Origin: an uncultured Acidobacteriia bacterium
GTDB taxonomy: Bacteria; Acidobacteriota; Terriglobia; Bryobacterales; Bryobacteraceae
NCBI GenBank assembly: GCA_903909435.1
Contig: CAIVVT010000167.1
Coordinates: forward strand, 1 to 43,286
Direction: 5' to 3'
Length of the DNA: 43,286 bases
This document shows positions 7,551 through 15,883 of this stretch, piece after piece. A program made the translations under genes and the position numbers. The notes under the pieces were generated by a model, which did not search any database, was not told the origin of the DNA, and worked only from the letters and a program-made list of their open reading frames with translations. Positions within the stretch are counted from its first letter, which is position 1. Each line of letters starts with the position of its first letter.

Positions 7551-10108
7551 GGTATGATCTCGCTGGCTGTACGCGCTCGCAAGTCGGCGATAATTCGCAG
7601 CGACTTGACTACATCGGTGTCCGCCGGTATCAACTTTGCCGCCAGCCGAAGTTGTTCCGCACCGTTCACGAGATCTCCGGACCTACAGTAAATTAGCCCG
7701 AGATTCTTGTGAAGATCCCCCCGCCGCGCGCACTGGCCGCACACTTCGAGCGCCTCTTTCATTTGCGAGACGGCCTGTGGCAGGTCGTGGGCTCCGGCTG
7801 AAGACAAGGCGAAGTTCGAAAGCGTTCCAGCTTGGTCCGTGGCCAACCGTTTCTTCTGGAGCTCCGTGAACCGCTCCCGATATGCATTCGCCTCCAGAGG
7901 CGCGCTAGTTGCGAGTGCGCGCATTAAGTTGTAAAGCGCCTCACTGTGTTCGGGATTGATCTCTACGGCCCTCTTCCAATGCGCGATAGCCTCGGAAGTC
8001 CGATCGGTTTTGGACAGTGTCTGGCCCAGCAAATACTGTGCGTCGGCATCCCCTGGGTCTAGCGTCACGGCCCTCTGCAACAGTTCTGCGGACCGCGCCG
8101 GATTGTTGAATTGCTTCTCTACAAGCGCCAGCAGGTACAGCGGGTCGAAGTAATTCGGAGCTAGCCGTGAAGCCTCTTCGAGCTCAACTTTTGAGTCCTG
8201 ATACTCGTGCAGGTCGAACAGGGCTCGGCCTTTGTTAAAGTGCGCGGCTGGATCGGCCGGTGCAAGCGCCACAGCTTCGGAAAACTCGGCGAGCGCCCCC
8301 TGAACGTCGAAGTGGTCGGCTAAGGCAATTCCAAGGTTCAAGTGCGCTCCGGAGGCCTTCGGATCCTGTTCCACGACCCTCCTGAAATTGGCGATGGCCT
8401 CGTCCTGCTTCCCCAGACGCACCTGGACCATCCCAAGCGAAGCGAGTGCCCTCGTGAGGTTGGGAGCGAGGCGAACCGCACTGGCGATCTGTTTCTCCGC
8501 ATCACTCAGTTTGCCCTCACCAGCTAATACCAGCCCCAGATTCATAAAGGCCTGTGCGTACTCCGCATTGTTTTCCGTCGCCTGCCTGAAAAGGGCTTCT
8601 GCTTCCTTCGCTTTGCCCTGCTGGGCGAACAAGACCCCCAGGTTGCTTTGCGCCTCGGCGTACTGTGGGTCGAGGGCAAGAGCCTTCTTGAATCGTACTT
8701 CCGCCTCAACTTGTTTCCCGTCCTGCAGTAACATTAGCCCAAGCTGGTTCTGCGCCAAAGCCAGCTCAGCGTCCAGTTTCAATGCTTGTTCCAGAGACTC
8801 GCGCTCTGACGTACGATCTCCTAAACGATCGTAAGCGAGAGCGAGATTGTAGTAGGTCCGCGCGTTGTTGGGGTCCTGCATTAGCGATTCTCGGTAGGCG
8901 TTCACCGCTTGCTGTGGATCACCCCCGAGAAGGAGTTGATTCCCTTTCCCTCCCACCACGGCGGCGGTTTCTTTCTTCCCGGTGAGGCGCCTTTGTTGTT
9001 CGAACACGGCCATATGTTCCTTGGCGCGGTCGGGTTCGTTCAGGGCCCTCAGGACCAGCCCCATCTGATAGTGCGCCTCGCCCGCACCGGGCCGCAGTTC
9101 CAACGCCTTGTTGAGGACCGCACGCGCCTCTTCATAACGGCTTTCCTTCGCCAGTACGAACCCAAGATTGTACTGAGCGTCGTAATTGCCCGGCCGCATC
9201 TTGACTGCCCGTTGGAGCAATGGGATTGCCTCGGCGTATTGCCCCAGGCCACGGTACACCTCCCCTAGCAGGTATGGTGCCTCGAAGTCATCCGGCTTGC
9301 GGCGGGCGTAGTCCGTGATAAGGGGCAACGCCTCGTTGTACTCTGCCAGAATGTTGAGCGCTTTCACCAGCGAAGTTCGAGCCATGTCATTGGGCGGGTC
9401 CAGACGCAGGCATTCGCGGTATTCGCCGACCGCTGCCCGGTACAGCTTCTGGTGCGCCTGTTCCGTCGCGCGGTTATAGTGAGCCAGAGCGGAATCGGGC
9501 TGAGCCTCAACGAGTTGCCCCAGTAGTTTGAGTGCGTCTTCGCCCCTTCCGTTCTTGGAGTATGCTATCGCGAGATTGGTTTGGAGTTCAGGATCCTTCG
9601 GAGCAGCGAGCAGAAAGGTAATCGCTGCTGTGTAGCGGCCCTGATTGATCAACAGTCCGGTTAGCTGCTGCAGCGCAGGGACGTTCTGCGGATCTGCTTT
9701 GAGTATGGCTTTGAACTCCGACTCAGCGGCCTGGGGTTGCTTCAATCGAACTAGCGCGCTCCCCAGTGCGCCACGCGCGTCCAGCTTGTCAGGATGCTGG
9801 CTCACCACCAACTGCAGTTCTTTTGCGGCTCGCGTCGTTTCGCCTTTCTCGAGCAGGGCGAGGCCGAGATTGTAGTGCCCCTCCCAGGAACCCGGCTCCA
9901 GACGTACTGCGGACTCGAATGAGCTAATCGCGCAACGCAACTGCTGATGCTGCGCGAAGTAGGCCCCGGCTGCATTGAAGGCATTTGCGGAGGGTCGAGC
10001 CTTCAGTACCCTCTCCACTTCAGGAGACGGAGTACACGCGGGTGGAACTTGCGCCGGCAGAAGTGCGGCACCAACCATCAGGCTGCCAAATGTAATCAGA
10101 AAACGCAT
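7547..10108 (-). CDS. Large exported TPR protein (about 853 aa)
   Basis: First gene of the TPR/CRTAC1 operon. A short signal peptide (MRFLITFGSLMVGAALLPAQ) is followed by some twenty tandem tetratricopeptide repeats with the usual W/Y-x-x-L-G and A-x-x-x-F/Y spacing, for example AHYNLG- and AQSNLGVLFAQQGK-type helices. It should form a long superhelical scaffold for protein binding in the periplasm. The ATG at 10108 gives the cleanest signal peptide; a GTG at 10117 adds three residues and cannot be excluded, and neither has a strong Shine-Dalgarno. Two CxxC-like Cys occur late (VCGQCARRGD), then a lone Cys in IYCRSGD. The 3' end overlaps the CRTAC1 gene by four bases. Confidence 0.88.
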   Translation of the reverse strand: MRFLITFGSLMVGAALLPAQVPPACTPSPEVERVLKARPSANAFNAAGAYFAQHQQLRCAISSFESAVRLEPGSWEGHYNLGLALLEKGETTRAAKELQLVVSQHPDKLDARGALGSALVRLKQPQAAESEFKAILKADPQNVPALQQLTGLLINQGRYTAAITFLLAAPKDPELQTNLAIAYSKNGRGEDALKLLGQLVEAQPDSALAHYNRATEQAHQKLYRAAVGEYRECLRLDPPNDMARTSLVKALNILAEYNEALPLITDYARRKPDDFEAPYLLGEVYRGLGQYAEAIPLLQRAVKMRPGNYDAQYNLGFVLAKESRYEEARAVLNKALELRPGAGEAHYQMGLVLRALNEPDRAKEHMAVFEQQRRLTGKKETAAVVGGKGNQLLLGGDPQQAVNAYRESLMQDPNNARTYYNLALAYDRLGDRTSERESLEQALKLDAELALAQNQLGLMLLQDGKQVEAEVRFKKALALDPQYAEAQSNLGVLFAQQGKAKEAEALFRQATENNAEYAQAFMNLGLVLAGEGKLSDAEKQIASAVRLAPNLTRALASLGMVQVRLGKQDEAIANFRRVVEQDPKASGAHLNLGIALADHFDVQGALAEFSEAVALAPADPAAHFNKGRALFDLHEYQDSKVELEEASRLAPNYFDPLYLLALVEKQFNNPARSAELLQRAVTLDPGDADAQYLLGQTLSKTDRTSEAIAHWKRAVEINPEHSEALYNLMRALATSAPLEANAYRERFTELQKKRLATDQAGTLSNFALSSAGAHDLPQAVSQMKEALEVCGQCARRGDLHKNLGLIYCRSGDLVNGAEQLRLAAKLIPADTDVVKSLRIIADLRARTASEIIP

Positions 10109-10184
10109 ACCAATCACTTCTTAGACCGTATCAATACGTTATGCCATTATCCCGGTTCGCGTGTGGCTCCCCCCTACCTAATTG

Positions 10185-10221
10185 AAAAGGACTCCCTCCC
10201 GCAAGGGAGGGAGTCCTTTTT
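10185..10221 (-). terminator. Strong intrinsic terminator after the Oar-like receptor
   Basis: A 16-bp perfect stem, AAAAGGACTCCCTCCC (10185-10200) with GGGAGGGAGTCCTTTT (10205-10220), closes over a GCAA tetraloop. On the minus strand it ends in TTTTC and sits 32 bases past the receptor's stop, insulating it from the TPR operon. The symmetric A/T ends make it potentially bidirectional. Confidence 0.9.
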
Positions 10222-10252
10222 GGTTCGAACCCACAATCACATCTTCTTTGGA

Positions 10253-13200
10253 TTAGAAGATGATCTTCGCGCCCATCTGCAGTTGCCGCGGGTGGTTTGC
10301 GGTACCCGTCATTCGGCCGAAGTTGGCCGGATCGGAGACATCGTTGTTGGGAGTGCCGTAGATCACCGTGTTCAGGATGTTGAACCCTTCGGCGCGGAAC
10401 TCCAAGCGCAGGCGGTCCTTGATCGGGAAGGCCCGGAACAGGGACATATCCAGATTCCAGAACGGATCAGTTCTCATCCTGTCGCGTCCCAGATTCCCAT
10501 AAGTGTAGATTGCAGGGGCGGCAAAAGCAGCAGTGTTGATGTAGCGCGCCCAACTCCTGTTGCTAACTTGGCTGGGATCTCCCACCAGGTTTGCTCGTTC
10601 GTAGTTCGCCCATCCGACGTTCCCGGTGTTGGCCACGTCCTGGCTGTCGATGACGTTGTAGACCTGGCCGGATCGCGCCATGAAAATGGAATTCACCTGC
10701 CAATTGCCGATCACATAATCGGCGAACTTGTTGCCCGTGGAATGGCCTTTGCCCTTCCCGAACGGCACGTCATACACCAGGTTGACGGTGAATTGGTGGG
10801 TGAGGTCGAAGCCCGACGGGCCCCGGGACCCAGCCACATTGTAAGGATCGGTCAGGGACTGACCCTCGACACCATACCATCCAGATGACGCTATGTCGAT
10901 GGACTTGGCATAGGTGTATGCCACCTGATAAGCCAACCCATGTGAGAAGCGGCGGTCGTACTGGAACTGAAGCGACTCGTAGTCGCCCTTCCCGATCGAC
11001 CGGTCATAGAACGTCGGGGAGATGTAGGGATAGAGCGCACGTGCTTGCGGGTCCCCGGGACCGGGCGTAAGCGCGGTGTTGTAGTAACCGCCTACGTTCA
11101 GCCGCCTCGAGCCGGATCCGACGTAGTTAAGTTGCACCACTTGCGCATCCGTGAATTGATGTTGCACACCAAGGTTCCACTGCAGAGAGTAAGGGTTCTT
11201 GGCGTATGGGTCCATGAACCACTGCACCTGTCCGAATGGAGTCGGCGCGGGGAACAGGCTTGACGAAGCGTTGCAGTAGCAGTTGCCGCCCGTCGGCGCA
11301 CCCACCGGCGCGAAGGGGTTCTGTCCCTTGAGCACAGGCGTGGGGTTGGCCACTGTCGGTGCATTCAAGTTGTTAGCGAGTTGCTGACCGATGTCGGGCC
11401 AGGCACCCTCGAAGTTCTGCGCGGATTGCACGACCGCCGCCCAGTTATCCCAGACGATGCCGAAACCCGAGCGGATGACCGACTTCTGCCCCAGGCGGTA
11501 GGCGAAGCCGACGCGCGGGCCCCAATTGTCGGTTGAGTCATGGTAGATTTTGCCTCGCGGATCGACCACGACGTGGGCCGGCAGCGTACCGTCGCCAGGA
11601 ATGCAAGGCGCAAAGCCGCGGTCCTTGCAACTGGGCGGCAGTTTCTGGACAATATAGGTCCCGTTGTTGAAGTTGATGGCGCCCGTTTCGATGCCGCCGT
11701 TGACTCCGACGGTGCTCGGCAATCCGTACGGCGGTTGGAACGTGCGGTCATACCGCAGGCCGATGTTGATGGTCAGTTTCGAAGTCGCCTTCCAGGAATC
11801 CTGCACGTAAATATTCATGACGCCGCCGTAGCGGGTTGTCTCGTGCACGTTGCGCCGTCCAGCGCTATCGACAACGTTCAGAAGATAGGAACCGAGGGCG
11901 CTGCCAGGCTGGGAGGAATCCGCCGGGTTGCCAGTCTCAACCGAAGCGTAAGTCGAATTCGAGTTGCGGTAAATGGACTCGAATGTGTTGCTCGCCCAAC
12001 CTCCGCCAAACTTCAGCGAATGGTTGCCCCAGATCTTCGAAACGGTGCCAGCCTCTTCCCATATGTTGCCGAAGTTAGGGTTGAGGCTGTCGCTTGGCCC
12101 GCCGCTCCAGAACCCATTGACATTCAGAGCTGGCGTTATGGTGATGCCGCCGATGAAGTTGCCGCCGAAACCCGGTGCAAACCCGATGTCGGGGACAGTG
12201 CCGATAAAGCGGGTCTTGCCATTGTCCTGATTATTCGAGTGGGCGAATTGGCCTTGTGCGACTAACGTCGAACTGAAGGTGTGCACCCAACTGCCCCCGA
12301 AATTGAGGCCCGGTCGGTCTGCAATGCTTGCCAGGGCTGGTCGACCGCCTGAACTGACATTGTATTGGTCGCCGGCGCTCCAGCGGAAGAAAGCCGAGTC
12401 CTTCGATCCGAACGTCTGGTCTACTTTAAACGTGTAGCTCTGGACGTTCTGATGCAACGGCGTCGTGTCCTCTGCGTTGTTCAACCCGTTCAAGAGTGGA
12501 CCCGCTGCCGGTAAGGTCGCTTTGGCGTAAGCAACCATGTTCTGGTCGATCAAACTGCCCGGGATGATGTTGCCCGCAAACGCGTCGCGGATGTACTGAC
12601 CGGGCTTAGCGGGATCAGCGCGAGTGGTGAATGGATTATAGACGTTCACCCCCTGATCGCTGAGGTTGCCGTTATAGTTAGCGTCTGTCGGGACGCGGAA
12701 GAAAGAGTTCGCCGGACTGCGGTACAGGAACTCCTCAAAGCCGCCGTAGAAGAACGTCTTGTTCTTGCCGTTATACAGTTTCGGGATCATTACAGGTCCG
12801 CCCACCGTGAACCCAAACTCGTTCTGGTGGAAAACCTGTACAGCTTGCTGAAAGGTGTTGCGCGCGTCGAAGGCGTTGTTACGAACATACTCCCAACCGG
12901 AGCCGTGGAGTTCGTTTGTCCCCGACTTCGTGACGACGTTGATGATGCCGCCCAAAGACGAGCCAAACTCAGCCGAGTCGTTGTGCGAAACGACCTTGAA
13001 TTCCTGGATCGTGTCGATGATCGGGGGAACGGAGTAGGTGCTCAGGAATGGGGCCTGGTTGTTCAGACCATCCGTACGGAAGAAGTTCGACCGGTTGTTC
13101 TGCCCGTTCATCGCGGGGAACTCGTAGTCGGCGCCCTGCGTTGTCGGTGTGCCGAACGTCCCGGCGCCGCTGTTCTGCGAAACGCTGATAGGTGAAGCTC

Positions 13201-13717
13201 CCGGGGTCAATTGCAGCAGCGCGGTGAAGTTCCTGCCATTCAGCGGCAGGTCGTGCACCGACTTCTGTTCGATCACCGCCCCGAGTTCGGAGGTGGAGGC
13301 CTGCAGTTGTTCTGCCGCTGCCGTCACTTCCACTGCTTGCTCAAGCGAACCAACCTCGAGCACAGTGTCCTGTGTCATCGATTGGTTCACCACAAGTTCG
13401 AATTCCGCCACTCTGTTCGGGCGGAAGCCGCTGGCTGTCGTTACTAGCGTGTAAGCGCCAGGTGGGACGTTTTGGAAACTGTAATTGCCAACGGTGTTGG
13501 TCGTGGTCTTGCGCTCAACGTTGGTGGCAAGGTGCTTTAAGGCAACAGTGGCATTGGGGACCACTGCTCCGCTGTTGTCTCGCACGACGCCAGTGAGCGT
13601 CGCACTTGAAAGTTGCGCAAGGGCCGTGCTACAGCACACCCCCACGAGGATTGTCAGGACCAGCAGGTGCACTAGAAACCGGCTGGTGGAACTGGGAAGT
13701 CGCGACTCGGAGACCAT
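10253..13717 (-). CDS. Oar-like TonB-dependent outer-membrane receptor
   Basis: A 1154-residue outer-membrane receptor. ATG at 13717 is chosen because GGGAGGAAGA stands directly before it; a GTG four codons earlier would lie inside that ribosome site. Signal peptide (about 1-35, ending ALAQ); carboxypeptidase-regulatory-like beta-sandwich (about 36-120, LTGVVRDNSGAVVPNATV); plug domain (about 125-260, with LPLNGRNFTALLQLTPG and GGIINVVTKSGTNELHG); then a beta-barrel ending in a terminal Phe (QMGAKIIF), the usual BAM signal. The family imports large substrates using TonB energy, but the ligand cannot be read from sequence. There is no SusD-like neighbour. A candidate promoter and LacI-type operator precede it and a strong terminator follows, so it is probably transcribed alone. 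Confidence 0.92.
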   Translation of the reverse strand: MVSESRLPSSTSRFLVHLLVLTILVGVCCSTALAQLSSATLTGVVRDNSGAVVPNATVALKHLATNVERKTTTNTVGNYSFQNVPPGAYTLVTTASGFRPNRVAEFELVVNQSMTQDTVLEVGSLEQAVEVTAAAEQLQASTSELGAVIEQKSVHDLPLNGRNFTALLQLTPGASPISVSQNSGAGTFGTPTTQGADYEFPAMNGQNNRSNFFRTDGLNNQAPFLSTYSVPPIIDTIQEFKVVSHNDSAEFGSSLGGIINVVTKSGTNELHGSGWEYVRNNAFDARNTFQQAVQVFHQNEFGFTVGGPVMIPKLYNGKNKTFFYGGFEEFLYRSPANSFFRVPTDANYNGNLSDQGVNVYNPFTTRADPAKPGQYIRDAFAGNIIPGSLIDQNMVAYAKATLPAAGPLLNGLNNAEDTTPLHQNVQSYTFKVDQTFGSKDSAFFRWSAGDQYNVSSGGRPALASIADRPGLNFGGSWVHTFSSTLVAQGQFAHSNNQDNGKTRFIGTVPDIGFAPGFGGNFIGGITITPALNVNGFWSGGPSDSLNPNFGNIWEEAGTVSKIWGNHSLKFGGGWASNTFESIYRNSNSTYASVETGNPADSSQPGSALGSYLLNVVDSAGRRNVHETTRYGGVMNIYVQDSWKATSKLTINIGLRYDRTFQPPYGLPSTVGVNGGIETGAINFNNGTYIVQKLPPSCKDRGFAPCIPGDGTLPAHVVVDPRGKIYHDSTDNWGPRVGFAYRLGQKSVIRSGFGIVWDNWAAVVQSAQNFEGAWPDIGQQLANNLNAPTVANPTPVLKGQNPFAPVGAPTGGNCYCNASSSLFPAPTPFGQVQWFMDPYAKNPYSLQWNLGVQHQFTDAQVVQLNYVGSGSRRLNVGGYYNTALTPGPGDPQARALYPYISPTFYDRSIGKGDYESLQFQYDRRFSHGLAYQVAYTYAKSIDIASSGWYGVEGQSLTDPYNVAGSRGPSGFDLTHQFTVNLVYDVPFGKGKGHSTGNKFADYVIGNWQVNSIFMARSGQVYNVIDSQDVANTGNVGWANYERANLVGDPSQVSNRSWARYINTAAFAAPAIYTYGNLGRDRMRTDPFWNLDMSLFRAFPIKDRLRLEFRAEGFNILNTVIYGTPNNDVSDPANFGRMTGTANHPRQLQMGAKIIF

Positions 13718-14033
13718 TCTTCCTCCCACGATGAAGATTAGCGGTAAAGTAATCGCTTACGTGGATTAATGGGAGTTTATTACCGTTTTCGAACAACTTC
13801 AAGTGGAAATTTGCCCTGCGGGCATCATTTTGCGCATCCCATTCATGTCTTCTGGAATCGTAGGCTCTGATCCTCGAAAATACGCCAAAGTACTCATTGA
13901 ACCGTCGTAAGCGCATGAAACCGTTGACCCGGTTCACCACTTCCTGCTGGTGCTGAGTTGAGCATTCCCGTGCAGTCGGCTCCGAAACGCACGAGCTATC
14001 GGACCCACCAGTTGTTTAGGAGCGCGCCAGGCG
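13718..14033 (-). promoter_or_regulatory. Non-coding region upstream of the Oar-like receptor, with candidate promoter
   Basis: This 316-base stretch separates the CRTAC1 gene ending at 14034 from the receptor. On the minus strand TTGAAG (plus 13797-13802) is followed after 17 bases by TAAACT (plus 13774-13779), a plausible sigma70-type promoter. An operator-like palindrome lies just downstream (13749-13760). The remaining part, about 13805-14033, shows no gene and only a weak GC hairpin near 14021-14037. Confidence 0.4.
13749..13760. promoter_or_regulatory. LacI-type operator-like palindrome GTAATCGCTTAC
   Basis: A 12-base palindrome GTAA-n-CG-n-TTAC with the central CG typical of LacI/PurR-family operators (one mismatched pair). 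It lies just after the predicted transcription start of the receptor and 31 bases before its ATG, where a repressor would block elongation or initiation. No LacI gene is in the window. Confidence 0.4.
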
Positions 14034-15737
14034 CTAGGTACGGGAACGCGTGCCGGCTGGCTCTCTCACTGATACCAACTGATTAGCAGGGATTCGTTCG
14101 AGTCGCTGTACGTTGCCGCTGGGCCAACTGATCTCAAGCAATGCGACAGACTGATCGGAGCCCAGCCCGAAATGGACTCGTTTGTCGCTAGCGGACATGT
14201 AACTACCGGTCGTGTTCACGTATCCGTACTGCGTCTTGCCCGACTCGGTAACGATGCGGATTGTCGCTCCGATTCCGTCCCGATTGCTGGTACTGCCGAT
14301 GGTATTGACAAGCAGCCAGTGGTTGTCCGCCCCGCCCGAGCACTTGAGGATCGAGGCTGGTCCGTTCAGATTGTTGACCGCAATCTCGATTCGACCATCG
14401 TTATCCAGGTCTCCGAAAGCCACGCCGCGAGCGGCGCGCGCGACGCGGAACGGAGCTCCGCTTTGCCCCGAAACGTCCTCAAAAACGCCCTTGCTGTTGC
14501 GAATCAGAACCGGCGGCTCCAGGTAGCGCAGTCCGGGGAAAGTTGTCTCCACCGTGTCCATCACGTGCCCCTGCGCGATGAAGAGGTCTTTCCAACCGTC
14601 GTTGTCGTAGTCGATGAACTTCAGTCCCCAACCCGAATGCGTGGAACTGATCGCCCCCAGCCCGCTTGGACCGGTCCGGTAAACGAAGGTGCCCTTGCGA
14701 TTCTCGAACAAGGCGTATCTCTCATTTGCCAGGTCGCCGATGAAGACATCCGGCCAACCGTCGTTGTTGTAGTCCGCAAAGTCGACGCCCATACCGGAGA
14801 ATGCCCGGCCGTTCTCGTCATAAGCGAGTCCGCTCACCAGTCCGACCTCTTCGAACTTCCCGTTGCCGAGATTGCGGAACAGCTGCTGTGGGGCATTGTC
14901 GTTGGATACAAGCAGGTCGGGCCAACCGTCGTGGTCGTAATCATTAAAGCTCACGCCCAAACCGTAGCCTGAGTATTCCGAGATCCCGGATTGCTTTGAC
15001 ACGTCGGTGAACGTGCCGTCCCGGTTGTTGTGATATAGCAAATGCGTGACCGGCTTGAACTGGTTGGGATGGCAGTATCCGCGCCCTCCCGGCTTGTAGT
15101 CGCCGCAGTACGGGTTGTTTCCGAAGTCCCACTGCAGGTAGCGGCTGACGAGCAGATCGAGCCATCCGTCGCGATCGTAATCGACGAAGCAGGCGGATGC
15201 GGACCACCCTCCGCCCGCGACACCAGCCTTGACCGTCACATCCGTAAACGTGCCGTCCCCGTTGTTGTGATACAGGATGTTCTGTCCGAAATTCGTGACG
15301 TAAAGGTCCGGGCGGCCGTCGTTGTCGTAGTCGCCGACGGCCACACCCTGCCCAAAGGAATGGCCCTTTACGCCCGCCGCCTCCGTAACGTCGCTAAACG
15401 TCCCGTCGCCATTGTTGTGGTAAAGCCGGTTCCAGAAGCGCGGGTCCGATTTGTCTGGTTGCTTGCCGGGGGCCATCGGATCGCCGAGGGCCGCACCATT
15501 CACAAAGAATAGGTCCAGGCGCCCGTCGAGGTCGTAGTCGAACATGGCGACCCCGCCGACCATGGTCTCAATCAGGTACTTCTGCGAGGTGGGGCTGCCG
15601 TGACAAAAGAACTTCACTCCCGCCTGTTCGGCGATGTCCCGGAACACGGGTAAAGCGGTCTCGCCGTGCGCGGACGACTTCAATAGATATGCGCACGGAG
15701 CCAGCGCCATCCGTGCCAAAAAATCCCGTCGATTCAC
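14034..15737 (-). CDS. Tat-exported CRTAC1-type protein (FG-GAP plus ASPIC/UnbV)
   Basis: A 567-residue member of the CRTAC1 family. Unlike the other copies it begins with a twin-arginine signal, MNRRDFLARMAL, so it is exported folded, possibly with a bound metal. Calcium loops start at DYDLDG (67-72) and continue as DYDNDG, DYDRDG, DYDHDG, DYNNDG, DYDNDG and DLDNDG. The family Cys pair is CGDYKPGGRGYC. The ASPIC/UnbV end reads KRVHFGLGSD and later ISWPSG. It is divergent, 146 bases away, from a multihaem cytochrome c, which suggests a shared control region and perhaps a shared periplasmic task. Enzymatic activity is unknown. Confidence 0.92.
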   Translation of the reverse strand: MNRRDFLARMALAPCAYLLKSSAHGETALPVFRDIAEQAGVKFFCHGSPTSQKYLIETMVGGVAMFDYDLDGRLDLFFVNGAALGDPMAPGKQPDKSDPRFWNRLYHNNGDGTFSDVTEAAGVKGHSFGQGVAVGDYDNDGRPDLYVTNFGQNILYHNNGDGTFTDVTVKAGVAGGGWSASACFVDYDRDGWLDLLVSRYLQWDFGNNPYCGDYKPGGRGYCHPNQFKPVTHLLYHNNRDGTFTDVSKQSGISEYSGYGLGVSFNDYDHDGWPDLLVSNDNAPQQLFRNLGNGKFEEVGLVSGLAYDENGRAFSGMGVDFADYNNDGWPDVFIGDLANERYALFENRKGTFVYRTGPSGLGAISSTHSGWGLKFIDYDNDGWKDLFIAQGHVMDTVETTFPGLRYLEPPVLIRNSKGVFEDVSGQSGAPFRVARAARGVAFGDLDNDGRIEIAVNNLNGPASILKCSGGADNHWLLVNTIGSTSNRDGIGATIRIVTESGKTQYGYVNTTGSYMSASDKRVHFGLGSDQSVALLEISWPSGNVQRLERIPANQLVSVREPAGTRSRT

Positions 15738-15845
15738 GTGCCGCCCAGTGTATCAGCCGCCCCGATGGTCGTTCAATCGCGTTTGGAGCGCGCTGGCTTG
15801 CACAGCCCCTTTAGTCCTCCGCGACCCCTTCAGTTTTGTCCTCGA

Positions 15846-15875
15846 TTGGCTGGCGCATCGGCGAGCGTGTATGAT
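15846..15875 (+). promoter_or_regulatory. Candidate promoter giving a near-leaderless cytochrome mRNA
   Basis: TTGGCT (15846-15851), an 18-base spacer and TATGAT (15870-15875) form a good sigma70-like promoter. The ATG at 15884 is only eight bases past the -10 box and has no Shine-Dalgarno sequence, so the transcript would start at or right next to the start codon. Confidence 0.45.
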
Positions 15876-15883
15876 TATTTCCC

